A stretch of DNA of 64,000 nucleotides from Rosellinia necatrix. Taxonomy: Eukaryota > Ascomycota > Sordariomycetes > Xylariales > Xylariaceae. Shown one piece after another: positions 48,272-60,006 of this stretch. The stretch spans positions 3,100,001-3,164,000 of the forward strand of contig JAGYVD010000003.1 of the NCBI GenBank assembly GCA_021209875.1, read 5' to 3'. Both the position numbers and the translations under genes were made by a program. The notes beneath the pieces were generated by a model. That model was not told the origin of the DNA. It made no database searches and saw nothing but the letters and a program-made list of their open reading frames with translations. How positions within the stretch are numbered: the first letter of the stretch is position 1; the number at the start of each line of letters is the position of its first letter.

Positions 48272-51200
48272 TCACACATGTGGAGCTCCGGGTCTTCCGC
48301 GTCCCAACGAATCTAGAAGCTCATGCGGTGGTACACGTTGCATCCCACTACCCCGGTCGATCATAGACGTAGGTGCTGGCATATAGCCATCGCGCTTCTT
48401 GCGGTATCGGTCGAGTGCCAGACCAGCGACGACAATGAGCAACATTAAGCCGAGGGAGACGGCCAAGCCTATGAGGACGATAAAACCAAGAGCCAAACGA
48501 CGCTCTGAATTTCAAATTAGCAAAGAGAAGTAAACGCCTGGATAGATATGCTTACTGGATGGGCTTGTAAAGAAATTTTCGTTTTCAACAAAGATCTTAG
48601 AGACGGAACCAGATCCTATGGTCGTATTCATACTTGAAGTGAGGATATAGGGCTCAAGGGTTGTGCCATTATATATCGCTCCTGATGCGGTACCAAAGCT
48701 AGGGATGTCGATTGACCCGGTGAGTAACAGGGCTTGGCGTTCATCGATTAGGTCTGATTTGTCATGGCCCTTGGTGAGGGAGAACATCTGAAGGCTTGTG
48801 ATGACGGTTTCTGATCCTAGCGTGATGCTGGCGGAAGCCCAACCCTTACCATCATACATCATCAGGTATACTGTTCCATCGGGTCGAGTACCCGCTACCC
48901 AAACTTTATCCCGCTCTTTATTCGCCGGAGTTATAGCATCAACTGGACCAGGTAAATCTGAGGCACCATCGAAAACTGTCCAGCTACCGCTGGAGACATC
49001 AAAAGATGCGAGGAAGACATCGTTATTGTTGATCTTTAGCTGTCCACCAACGACAAGTGTGGAGCTACTCGACCAAAGCAGAGTATGAACAGTCCCAGTA
49101 AGTTCGAACCCCGGACGAGACCATTGGTTCTTACCAGTGTCAAGCATACAAATCGCCGGGCAAGGGAGAGACCCAGCCGTGTCGAAAGAACCGCCCACAT
49201 AAAGATCAGAAGAACTGGGTCGAACCGCAATAGATGACACAATAACGCTGTTGCCAGCCAAGACGGGGGGTTGAGTACCAAGAGATCCGGTCGCAAGGTT
49301 ATAAGAAATAAGGCCATTCACAGGAGATTCCCCAATAGTGCCGCTCACACGGCCACCCGCGAATACGTTGTCACCATATATTTCTAAAGCCAGAAACACA
49401 GATTCGGCTGGTAGTTCCGTTCCTAGGCCTGTGACAGAATCCGAATTCATCCTGTCGATGAAGCCAAGATTGTAAACTGTTGAGCCGTTTGCCCCTCTAG
49501 CGACAAAGTGACCAGCAAGTACTGTCACATTCCTTCGGTTGCTTGTGTCGAACGCGCCTGTTACCACGCCGGAAATTGCCTCCGTATTATTGATGGGCGA
49601 TGCACGTTTCAAGACCTTGCTAGTTGAGCTATTAAATGATAGGCTAGGGGGCGTAATCTTGATGGGGAAATTTCCCAGCATACCGTTGGTGGACGCTACA
49701 CCATAAGCCCTGAGGGATTGTGAAGATATAGAACCTGCGTACAACTCGGTGTTATTAGGCGCATTCAATAGCGAAGTGGCCAGTTGTCCGTCCAAGAGTG
49801 GAACTGGCATGTCTAGGTTCTCAAGCCAATTGCCCTGGGATTTGACCCAGACGGCAAACCCAGTGGTGTTAACGGCGTCGTTGTCTCCGAATGGAAGTAT
49901 TTGTAAGAAATCGCCTGTTAAAGCGATGGCCTCCTCGGTGACATTGCCGGTCAGATTTAATGTCATTGCAACAATGCTCATGACATTGCCATCCACCCCG
50001 GCACCGAGAGCTGTCCATCTGCTCTGCTGCTCATCAAATATAGCAACGTGGGACAGGCCGGTAGTGCCGCCTTTTTGGGTATCGGTAAAGGTACCACCAA
50101 CGAAGAGTTGTCCGTCGCTGTTATGCATAGTCATGATTGCCCCATTCAGGCCTCCATCGAGAGGTTTAGTTTGACCACTGGCGTCTAGCGCAGCAACATT
50201 ATTGATGGTGGGCGATGTGAAGTTGCCACCGATGTAAGTACTGCCGTCGGTAGTTACCAAGGATAGGACCACGGATTGAGGATCAAATGTTGAGCCAAGC
50301 TTGTTGAATGCAGAGCTATCAAAGTCGGATGTATCCACTGTGTCCTTGGTTGGATCATATTCAAACAGTCCATTTAAACCGCCCGTGCTGTTCATTCGCT
50401 CTATACCAATTCTCTGGGCTACCATAACCATGTCATCCGAAGAAAGGGATTGCTCTGCTACCGGAGACAGCGTAATGCTTGGTCGGAAGGAACCAGAAGC
50501 GACGTCAACATGCCCGAAATAGATCTGGTCATACTTGTCGAACTCGTTTGTCTGGTAAATGGATCGACCTTGATTCAAATGTTGATTCCCACTCGTTGTG
50601 TTTAGTGTGCCAAATATGTTGACCTGGCCACGCCTTGCACAGGTACCGTCCTGGAGGCAACCTGGAGTATAAATTTTGATGACATAATCACCAGATTCTC
50701 TTATGTCGGGCCGGAAAACAACAGAGGCAGCATCATCGGTGATTGGCTTTGATAATGTAGCAGAAAGGTACTGCGAGTTGCTGGACCCTGAGGGAGTAAC
50801 GGTCCAGGGCCCAACCTGGGTTGATTCTGAGGGGGTCGTGGAATTAGAGCATGGCGGTTCGTTGAAATCGTTGATGGCAAAGGTGTATATGTCGTCTTGA
50901 TAGAGTTCAATGCTGTCAAGGCCAGCACCCTGACCATACCATGCAGAGATGTCTATTCTAAAAGCGTTCATGCCAATACGGTTCACGAAGTGGAAGTCCT
51001 GGAATTCAACACTAGAGTCATTACTGAGCGGACATCGATTGGTGCAGCTCATGTTCTTGCCAGTTTCGGGGTCGATGTATGTAAAGTTCATGATTCCATT
51101 GTTGGGTCGTGCAGTAAACATCCAGGTCCGGGTTCCTCGGCCGTCCTGGTGTGTATTTCGGAGTCGAAGTTTGGTGGGTTGGAATCCAAAGCCAAAGTCG

Positions 51201-52036
51201 GCCGCCCAATTGCCTGGTACACCATCTTGTAAAAGCCAACTTTTCCGTTCGCCATCAGCCCCTCCAGCATTGCAAATGACATTCATGGGGTCATTGAGAC
51301 CGGCAGTGGCCCCTTGATACGTTGAAATTGTTGCAGAGTTGAGGTTGATGGTTTGTGCATCCGATATGCTTGGCGTGCTGGTGTTTCCTAGGCCAGTAAA
51401 GCTACCCCCAAAGATGATGTGTCCCGTGGAGGCCATCACAATGGAATTAACAGGCCCATTGAAGCCCGCGAAGGGCAAACTTGTCCAATTAGAAGACTCG
51501 CTCCAAGTTATCGCGTTGAATGAATCTTCTGCTCGGAAACTGCCGCCGACGTAAACCAAGCCAGCATTGTCATCACAAAGCAAACTGCTCACCTGGCCAG
51601 AGAGGCCAGGCAATGGCACGATCTCGGAAGTTGTCGGATTAAACGAAGCCAAGCCGACAGACTGCTTGCCATCAACACTGGTGAAATTACCTCCTAGGAT
51701 GACCCTCTCTTGGAGCACACACATATCCTTGATGGATGCATCGGCGTTGAGAAGATTAGTAAAAACACCGTTAGGGAGGCGGGTCATAAGTTGTTCGGAT
51801 CCATTAGAGCTGAACGGCTGCTCGGTCTGACCTTCAAACTCGTAGAGTGAAATGCCATTGAAGTCACCGGCGATCCCTACCTGTCCAAGTTCGCTAATAT
51901 CAAAGTTCGGACTCGGAATGGGGTTGAATACGATGGCGTTGGACATTGTCGCGAAGGAAGTCATTGCAAGGAGCCATGGTGAAGCGGATCGCGCGTGAGT
52001 GCGCGTAGCAGGCCGGGGTAGTGAGGGTTTCCCCAT
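48272..52036 (-). CDS. RAX2: Cortical polarity protein RAX2
   Basis: Exons 52036-48556 and 48504-48272 encode 1237 residues. RAX2 is a type I membrane glycoprotein that marks growth or bud sites with RAX1 in yeasts and affects hyphal polarity. ATG 52036 gives a signal peptide with a hydrophobic core (PWLLAMTSFATMSNA) before mature FNPIPSPNFDISELGQVGIA. The long ectodomain is built of repeated beta-propeller-like blades with the motif VGGSF/GGNFT/GGTF, many N-x-S/T sites and Cys-pair regions. A short juxtamembrane segment (FVENENFFTSPS) is followed, across the 51-bp intron, by one transmembrane helix (LALGFIVLIGLAVSLGLMLL) and a basic cytosolic tail ending RVPPHELLDSLGRGRPG. The frame is open upstream of 52036, but only with non-ATG codons. 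Confidence 0.93.
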
Positions 52037-54135
52037 GGCTACAGTGGCTGGCGGCCAAGGTGCCTGCAGTCGCAACGAAGACGTTCGCCCCGGTCCAGAG
52101 GAAGTTGGCGATAGCACCTAATATCACACCTGGTCCATAGCCTCGGGCGAGTTTGTGCACGCGTTTGTGTTTCGGTAGTCAAACAGGGCAATATATATAT
52201 TGCTACTCCGGACTAAACCTGGGCAATCGATTGCTGGCGCACTCAGATAGGTCGTGTGCTGAACCGGCGAAACTGCAAAATAGGCGCTCAACGTCGCGCA
52301 AATATGCCGAAGGAGTTGTAATCTATAGTCGCAACAATTGAAGGGATGTAAAATCGGCTTCGGTCGGGAGTGTTCTATGTATGGAAACGAAAATTAGGAT
52401 GTAAAGGTAACAGAGTTACCAATTTTTAACAGTAGTAGTAACGATTAGGAAATGTGCATCGTGGCCGACGAATAGCCGTTATGAAGCTTCTCAGACGGAG
52501 GCGGGAGAGAACGAGAAAATGGTGCAGCGAGACAATAGGCAATGGGAAGAGTGGCCCGTGTGCTGCAAACACGAGGTAAGTGGGAAAGAGAGGAAGGTGT
52601 TGCAGGCTACATAAGGTACATAGGTAAGTACTTGGGCAGTGGGTAGGCGAAGAGGTACCTAAGGGGCCGCCGGACGACTAGGTAGGAAACGTGCTGCAAG
52701 GCAAGGTGCTGCAGCTCACAGCTGTAGCCAGGTACTGTCAGTCCACTAAGCACAATGCAGGGCGCTAGCAATAGCCAGCCACACCATAAGCATGGGTCGG
52801 GGTTGGACACCGGCATTAGCGGCAGTCTGCAACCGATGCCCTTCCATTCTCAATACGACGATTGAAATTAGACTTCTAAGACCCTTCCTCATACATATGC
52901 CCAATGTATTTCCGACCAATCTGCCCTGAGGTGAATGGGGATAAAACGGGTTGGGATCAGTGATAGCATGCAAGTCATGCATAAAGAAATCGTCTCTAGC
53001 CGCGAGGAGTAGAACCGAGAATAGAAACAGAAACCGGACTCATAGGAGATTTTTTCTTCTTTGCGACTCACTTGTGAATAACGGCTCGATGAATATCGCT
53101 AGTTTGGGGCCTCTGTGTTATGGTATTGTGGGCGGGTGCGTTCCAGAACAGGTCGCAAATGAGTGAAATCGCTGACTGATGTTCGGCACTCACAAGGTTC
53201 GTGGTCGTGTTTGCGTAGATGGATTTCTGATTAAAAGAGTGTGTGACGAGGGAGTTCTGAAGATTGAGTTCCCGATATCTAGGTAGGTAAAGAGCTGTGT
53301 GTATCTGGCTGTGCCAATAACGAACGAATTTTGCACGCTGCAAACAAGGCCGATAATTAATCCCGATCTGCCGTCTCTGACTGCTGTTCATGGGAGATCC
53401 CTCTTGTCTGAGGTGCCGCTCGCTTCAGGTTGGGGGACATGTAAAGGGGCTCGTATGATTGGGTCGTCCCGAGGAAAACAAAGAAACGAGTAGGGAGGGA
53501 CGGTGCACGACAGGTCTGTCTGCTCTATAGAAAGGAGAAAAAGAAAAGGGCGTTTATGGCGCAAGGAAGAGATGTCACGAGTTGATACCAAAAGAGCGAC
53601 AATATCAAGCTCACCTTCTTCCCCCGGTTTCAGTGATAGAAAAGGAGATTGAGAGAGGAAGCCGGCAAACAAGAGGCCACAGGAATCTGAAAGGCGTTGG
53701 AGGAAACAAAACGATGGACGGCGCTAAGTCTGGCACGTCTCCTGATACCAACCGGGATTGGCGTAGATTCTAAATGTGGATGAGCGAGGCCAGGGGTAAT
53801 AGTTTGACCGGGGTCTGAGCAATGCTGATCTCTATGACGGACAGCTCGTGCCACTCCAATGCCAGCACTGTCCTCAACTGTGCATCCGCTAACTACCCTC
53901 TTGTAACTACCAGGCAACTTTAGGTAGGTAGTGCCGCTAACCCAATCTTAGCCTTTACCTACCTAGACTAGGTACCTATGGCCCGGACTGCCCGCTTCTT
54001 ATATACCTAGGTAGATCGAGATATGCACGCCATACATGCACATAGATCATTACCTGTGTGTCCTGGAGACATCACTCCTAATAATTGGATATGTGATTGT
54101 TAAATGTGTGTGATGTGGCAAAGAGAAAGAGTAAA

Positions 54136-54157
54136 GGGGAGGGGGAGGGGGAGGGGG
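54136..54157 (+). repeat. Four-run G tract, potential G-quadruplex
   Basis: GGGG and three GGGGG runs are separated by single A residues. Single-base loops favour a very stable quadruplex. It lies about 2.1 kb upstream of RAX2. Confidence 0.7.
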
Positions 54158-55092
54158 AGAAGGTGAGAAAACCTCTCGGCTCCCTTATTTGTTTGTTTCA
54201 CCTCCCCCCATAAACCCGGCATACCGGAATGAAAATGTAGCACATCATTATCGTCTACTGCTGTACACTAACTCGGTCTCGGGTGATCGAACGCTAGATC
54301 AAGCCCACGTAGGCGGGTGCTACATCATAGATCTCACCTCGGGAAGTACGAAAGACGCCACTCTCGCGCGACAATATGCAATCCAGCCTCCCGGTTGGAA
54401 GAGAAACCTATCGTTTGCCCTCTTCACTGAACTCCTCCCTGGATAATAGTACCAAATAGAACATGATCACAGCAGGAGGTGGCTCATGGTTGACTAACTC
54501 AAGCTTTTATCGAGGGCTTAAGAGACCGTGATTGATCATGCAAATGAAATCCATACACTTGCCTCTGACTTATATTCGCAAGTACAGCACACAATGAAGC
54601 CCGGTCGTCATGTAATGCAGATACCACCGTGGTTGCCATGACCAGTTGTTACACGTTAGGCTCTTCTCATATCACTCAGGATATCAACTTCTTAACATCA
54701 ACGCTCTTGATCTTGCTCATCTCGGCGGCTGGCTATTTTGGGTTACCCACGCCATCCACAGCAGTAGTATTGTGCATGGCTAACCTAGATGCCTTGAAAC
54801 AGGTCAACTAACCGAAATCACACTCTGCTATCACGGTAGTAATATGGCCGAGACAAGCGCTCTGTAGCATAAGGGATACAAAGGATACGCAGTTTTTGAT
54901 CTGATGTCTCAACCACCATCCCCTTCCCGACAGCATTGTACCTGAAGGGAAATAGAGAGTGATGATAGTACCGAACCTGGGGAGCAAGTTGTGATATAGC
55001 GTGGTAGCCTTCTTTGCCACTAGAATAATTATTATCACTGGATAGCGGTAGCATGGTCGTGAGAATTGATCGATGGTATTCATAACGCCATT

Positions 55093-55157
55093 CATTCGTG
55101 CATTCATTGGTGCACTCATTCGTGCATTCATTGGTGCACTCATTCGTGCATTCATTT
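55093..55157. repeat. 24-bp tandem repeat, 2.7 copies
   Basis: The unit is CATTCGTGCATT followed by CATTGGTGCACT, so each copy is itself an imperfect pair of 12-mers. Two full copies and a 17-bp partial copy are present. The minus-strand frame across it encodes a short Met/Asn/Ala/Arg/Pro repeat that I consider non-coding. Confidence 0.85.
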
Positions 55158-55269
55158 GTTTGTGCGTAGCATCATATTCCTCACCTGCAAAGCCTCCAAA
55201 ACCATGACTGAGCGGCAAACCCTAACCACTCCAGCTCCATGGATGGGCGTAGAGCTCCTGCAGGACAAG

Positions 55270-56185
55270 TCATGATTTGGATTTACCCTGTGGCTCTCCG
55301 ACAGAATTCATCCTTGTTTTGTACTCACGAGGGCTCTCGAAATGTTCTGGTTTCCCGCTCCATATTCCACGTTTCTGCGCCTTAGCCTGAGCTTCGGCAG
55401 CTTTGTATTCCTCTTCCAGGCCGCCAAACTCAACCCCCGATTTTGCCTCATATGTCGTGGCCAAACCATTCTTCAGCATTTCGAGGCCAACATCCCGACG
55501 GACCAGAAATCGCCTTACATACACGGTAGCCACGATGCGATCGTACTGGTCTCGCTTATAGACCCTAGCACGCACTCTCTTACCAAGGATATAGTTGGAT
55601 AGCCAGTTTAAGGCATCTGTTGCGAAGGGCTGGGCGGGTCGGCCGAAATGGGCGCCTTCTGGGGCGTCGATCCCCGCGAGACGTATTGGTATCTGAGGGG
55701 AATGATGTGTTAGCCATAGCAGCAGCCATAACCCTAGGCCCACAGAGAGAGTCTCTGCTCTGCTCTTGGTATTATTTATGCATTTGAAAATGACCGGCGC
55801 ATACCGTCTTATTCTTCAGGCTTGACCTCTTACTAGGGATGCTGCGTAGCCAGCCCCAACCTGCCAGTCGCCCCCCAGGTGTGTGGAAGAGGTGAAAGTT
55901 GTCACCATCTCCAACGCTTGTGACTCTCCCAAACAAACTCCTCTTTCGAAAGAAGGCTGGCTGGACGTGGACAGCTCCCGGTATACGACGTAGATACGAG
56001 CGGTATAGCTGCAGCGATACCAAGGCAGTTGTTGTTACCAATACTGTTGGGACCCAGTTTCGAGGGTCCTTATAGTGCTCCCAATCTGTGCCGTTGAGGC
56101 TGTCGGTCCATGGAATGGGATATCTCGAGGCATCGTGCTTGCTGGAATCGGGCCTTGGACTCGAGCTAAACGGCCACCATGGCAT
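55270..56185 (-). CDS. LCL3: Mitochondrial SNase-type endonuclease LCL3
   Basis: Exons 56185-55805 and 55692-55270, with a 112-bp intron, encode 267 residues. ATG 56185 starts [10 protein letters not shown], the usual LCL3 beginning. A single N-terminal membrane helix ([18 protein letters not shown]) anchors the protein, and a staphylococcal-nuclease domain follows. The three catalytic positions of SNase are present: Arg131 and Glu139 in [15 protein letters not shown] (with Asp136 for calcium) and Arg179 in [26 protein letters not shown] and AQKRGIW are typical of the family. The yeast protein is reported in mitochondria. An endonuclease role is inferred from the domain. The gene diverges from YVC1 across about 1.2 kb. 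Confidence 0.93.
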
Positions 56186-57342
56186 CCTCAAATGATGGAT
56201 CGGCAAACGGTAGACTCGATCCTATGGCACAGCGTGCTTGAGAGAAGGCTGTATCGGATGTGGTTGCAGAGTCGAGCTTGATTACCCTAGGTAGGTAGAT
56301 ACCGATTGATAAGATACAGGTACTTGTTACCTACCTCTACCTTTCAGGAGGCATCTGATGGAGGTAACATGGGGAGGGGCTTGGCACCAGGGGCAGAGAT
56401 CTGGACACCAGTAAAAGCTCAGGTTGTATACCCTACCTACCTGCCTACCCTTAGGTGGCTTAGGTACCTAGGTAGATAGGTAGGTTAGGTACTGTACAGA
56501 GGTTGTGCTATAACCATCCCATATGCTTGGCAGCAGCTGATACAATTAGTAGACTTATTTAAGGCCTTTAATTAAAACTTACTAAACGTTTAGGGCACTA
56601 ATTAGTTTTACTTTGGTTATTATTTTAATTATTTTATTGATTAACTAACTAGTTATAACTATTGTTTTAATTATTGATCAGTAAAACAATTAATTACTAA
56701 TATTAGTATTAGCTTATATATTATTAATCACATAAAAAATTCATATATTTAATCTAAACAAATCCATTAAAAATACTTAACATGTTATCTAGTATATTGG
56801 TTGTATATAGTTTGTTTGTTTATCCTATAAGCTCATGCCAAGCATGTTGGATGATTTAGTGTACAAGTATATCAAAACCTCTAACTAACTACCTAGGTAC
56901 TTATGTAGGGTGAAACCCAACCCTCGTGGTTTGTCTATTCATGCAGGACCGACGTCATTTAAACCATCGCCTTTGTTCAGCCATCACGCATCATCGGTGG
57001 CTCCTCGGACGGCAGAAGCTTTCCAGTAGCTCATTATCACAGGGAGATGCTAGCTCCAAGCAATTTTCCATCTAAATAATTTAGGGTTTTTATTATTTAT
57101 TCATTTTTTTAGTTACCCAGTCTCTAGCGTACATGGAACACACCCTTGCCCCAGAGGTCTGCACCTGCTTTCGCCACTAGCACGAGCATTACCTACCCAG
57201 GGTATCCCCTCTCTCAAGATAACACTATCACTTGAACCTCTGTTCCAAGGTTATTTCCCCCCTCGATACGAGAGCTTAGGAGACCCCGATACCTAACTAC
57301 TGTCCAGACACAGGCGAAATCTATCAAGCCATCATAGATGAA
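56186..57342. other. Divergent intergenic region LCL3 / YVC1
   Basis: The left part has TAGGTA/TACCTA tracts (56286-56490). The middle is a very AT-rich block. No gene is seen. Confidence 0.6.
56540..57110. repeat. AT-rich block, possibly a mutated transposon remnant
   Basis: The base composition changes sharply to TAATTA/TTAATT-rich sequence, especially 56555-56800, unlike any other stretch of the window. TpA steps are abundant and G/C rare. In ascomycetes such islands usually come from repeat-induced point mutation of transposons. No open frame or terminal repeat survives to name the element. Confidence 0.45.
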
Positions 57343-57346
57343 ATGA
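57338..57346 (+). promoter_or_regulatory. Two-codon uORF overlapping the YVC1 start codon
   Basis: ATG AAA TGA at 57338-57346 has its stop codon overlapping the proposed main ATG (57343-57345) as ATGA. This minimal uORF could modulate initiation by leaky scanning or short backward reinitiation. Confidence 0.45.
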
Positions 57347-60006
57347 CAGATAGGACGAGGAGGACTGTCCGCGTCCAGAATGCCGAGCGGCGGCCACTTC
57401 TCAGCCGAGCTGGGTACAGCCATGCCGCGGAAGAGGGATCTTCCTTTAGTTGTGTTCCCAACGCCCACAGTGATCTACCCGTGTACACGACCATTCACAG
57501 GATACGAAGGGATGTTATTAGCATAGTCGAGGATTACCTCACGTTTGAGCAGTTGGGAGATCTCAGACTTAACGTGGCTGTCCTTCGACCGTTGGTTGAC
57601 AAGCTTTATGAGCTGTATGATATATCGATCGGTACGGCCAGTTCTATCCCTACATGATGCTCTAGGTGCTGACTCTGCGTAGTGTATTGCTTGCTAGTAA
57701 ATCGCTCACAGTTCCTTCACGAACAAGAGCACATGAGTAACCGACAGAACGTTCACTATACCCGAGCGATGCTTTGCGAAGTCGTGGCGACCCGTATCTT
57801 GAGGCGTTTTGGCGAAGACAATCCAGGCTCGGAGGGGCTACTTCTTCTTGCCAAGATACTCGTAGCTGGCTTCGAACCCTTTCAGAACGCTCCAGAAGAG
57901 GTCCGTCGTGAGGCTTCATTAAATTCCACCTTTAGTCATCACAGGACCTTGCCTGCCCTCGAGATAGCAATCCTTACGGGAAGTAGGCACTTTCTAAGCT
58001 CTACATACTGCAAAACAGTGTAAGCTCTCCCACTGCTACCCGAAGTGCATGACGGCCAGGCTAAGAGCGAAAAGGGTCGATGCCATCTATATCGGCCAGA
58101 TTGTCTATACGCCTTCAACTTTTCTCAACCTCATCCCAGACCAATACAAGCGAAAGCCTATCTCTCTATACCAACCTCATAAGGAACCATTACTAAACCA
58201 GTATCGGTTAATCGTGCCGCGGACCAGAAATGCCATGGAAGTTATACAGTTTATCGTTCTATTATTCTTATATCTTCTATCAATGCTCGAAAGAAATCCA
58301 AACCATTTCGGAGTATACGAGTTGGCATTCGCAATATACGCTTTTGGCTGGGCCTTGGACCAATTTGCGACAATCCTAGAGCACGGATGGTGAGTTCGCG
58401 CAAATACAGTATATACCCGGCTACTAAATTGGTCTCAAGGTCGGTCTATACCCAGAACCTCTGGTCATTCCTGGATGTCATGTTTATCGTCATATATTGG
58501 GTTTATCTCATTCTGCGGATCCACGGCTGGAGGACGAGCTCTCCGAGCGGGCAACAGGCTCTCGACGTCCTCGCCATGGGAGCTCCAGTCCTTATCCCAC
58601 GCCTAGCTTTTAACCTCCTCTCCGGGAATGTCGTGTTTCTATCGCTGCGAGCGATGATGGCGGATTTTGCCCTATTAACAGGTTTAGCTGGATGGTGAGT
58701 TGGCCGCGTGCTTATAGAAATACATGTGCCGAATATGCCCATGACAAGCATATGTCGTACTAATCTGGGCCTTAATCTAGGTGTTTTTTCGGCTTCTGGT
58801 TATCCATGGTGTGGCTTGCGGAAGGTCGCCACGACCCCATGTAAGATCCTCTTTTGTTTCGCACAATCGTTTACTAATACTCGGTAGAACTATTGGCAAA
58901 TGGATGCTATGGATCTGGTTTGGACTGGATGGTACCGGGGTCTCTGAGTCGGTATGTCTGGATAATTACGCGATGCGTCAGTTCACACGAATTCGCTGAC
59001 GTCCAATGTTTACTAGGTGGACTTTCATTGGGTCCTTGGCCCGATATTAATGATCACATTTGCGTTCCTAGGCAATACTCTTTTTCTGACCATCCTCGTT
59101 TCGATGCTTACGAACACTTTCAGCAACGTTGTCGCCAACGCGACGGCCGAGGTCCATTTCCGCAAGGCCGTGCTGACACTCGAAGGCGTCAAAAGCGACG
59201 CTATCTTTGCGTATCAACCTCCATTTAACGTAATAGCCCTGTTCGTGCTAGTTCCGATGAAGTTCCTGGTGAGCCCTCGCTGGTTCCACAAAATTCACGT
59301 GGCGACGGTCCGGACTATCAATTTGCCAGTGCTACTCTTCATCGCCGTGCTAGAGCGACGTTTGCTCTGGTCGGAATATGCGGGAGAAGCGGAGTCACGA
59401 CAGAAAAGGAGACACCGCGGCAAGGGGAGGTTCTGGGAAAAGTGGCGTATCACGAGTCACAGCGATATCCAGACAGTATTCGATATTCCCTTGCCCGATT
59501 TTGTGGAGGGGGATATCGCTGTAGACGACGAGTTGACACACCACATGATCAGACGACAGTTTCTACGCCACCAGGGTTCAGCACAGGAACAAACTCGACA
59601 TAGGGAAACGAATGACGAAGCGAACAAAGATCCGCCCACTAAAACATCCAGCCGACGGGATTCGTTGGCCCCATAGTAAGTATCTCTCCGTGTCATTCCT
59701 TCCCTACATCCGGCCGATTTAGGAACAAACGGTCCCCTGTTCTTAATCGGACTTGGATCGTATGCTCAGACATATAACCGCATCCGAAGTGCTCAATAAA
59801 CGCGCCCGAAATAACCCCGGCTAACCTTGAATATCCATAGCGGCATGCTGCCCGAGCAAGTTCGTAGCATGTTGAGCGAGGCGGAACAGGCCGAGGACCT
59901 GACAACGCGCCTGACCAACCTTGAGCGCACCTCATCAAGAATTGAAGAGATGCTGGGGAAAATGTGCAGTGGTGTCGGAAGAGCAACAGACGGAGGAGAG
60001 CCATAG
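57343..60006 (+). CDS. YVC1: Vacuolar TRP-type cation channel YVC1
   Basis: Eight exons (57343-57631, 57683-58019, 58075-58389, 58440-58694, 58781-58840, 58888-58951, 59017-59675, 59841-60006) give 714 residues. Fungal YVC1/TRPY channels release Ca2+ from the vacuole. After a cytosolic N-terminal domain (IRRDVISIVEDYLTFEQLGD; VYCLLVNRSQFLHEQ; RRFGEDNPGSEGLLLLAKIL), membrane helices are seen from EVIQFIVLLFLYLLSM and AFGWALDQFATILEHGW onward, then WSFLDVMFIVIYWVYLI, RAMMADFALLTGLAGWCFFG, the pore-side segment GKWMLWIWFGLDGTG and a last helix (ILMITFAFLGNTLFLTILVS). The C-terminal region is cytosolic. The final exon adds a coiled-coil-like stretch (EQAEDLTTRLTNLERTSSRI). The last donor overlaps a TAG, so retention of intron 7 gives a protein about 54 residues shorter. 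Confidence 0.92.

Larger units (their letters stand above)
52037..55269. other. Intergenic region upstream of RAX2
   Basis: About 3.2 kb between the RAX2 start and the LCL3 stop. Several short frames exist (for example -53388-53672 and +54189-54446) with no recognisable features. It holds TAGGTA clusters (53280, 53925-54015), a G-run tract and a 24-bp tandem repeat. Confidence 0.55.

Noticed and set aside
54808..55218. Minus-strand frame with a Met/Asn/Ala/Arg/Pro repeat
   Set aside because: The repeat is simply the translation of the 24-bp tandem repeat, and the remainder of the frame shows no coding character.
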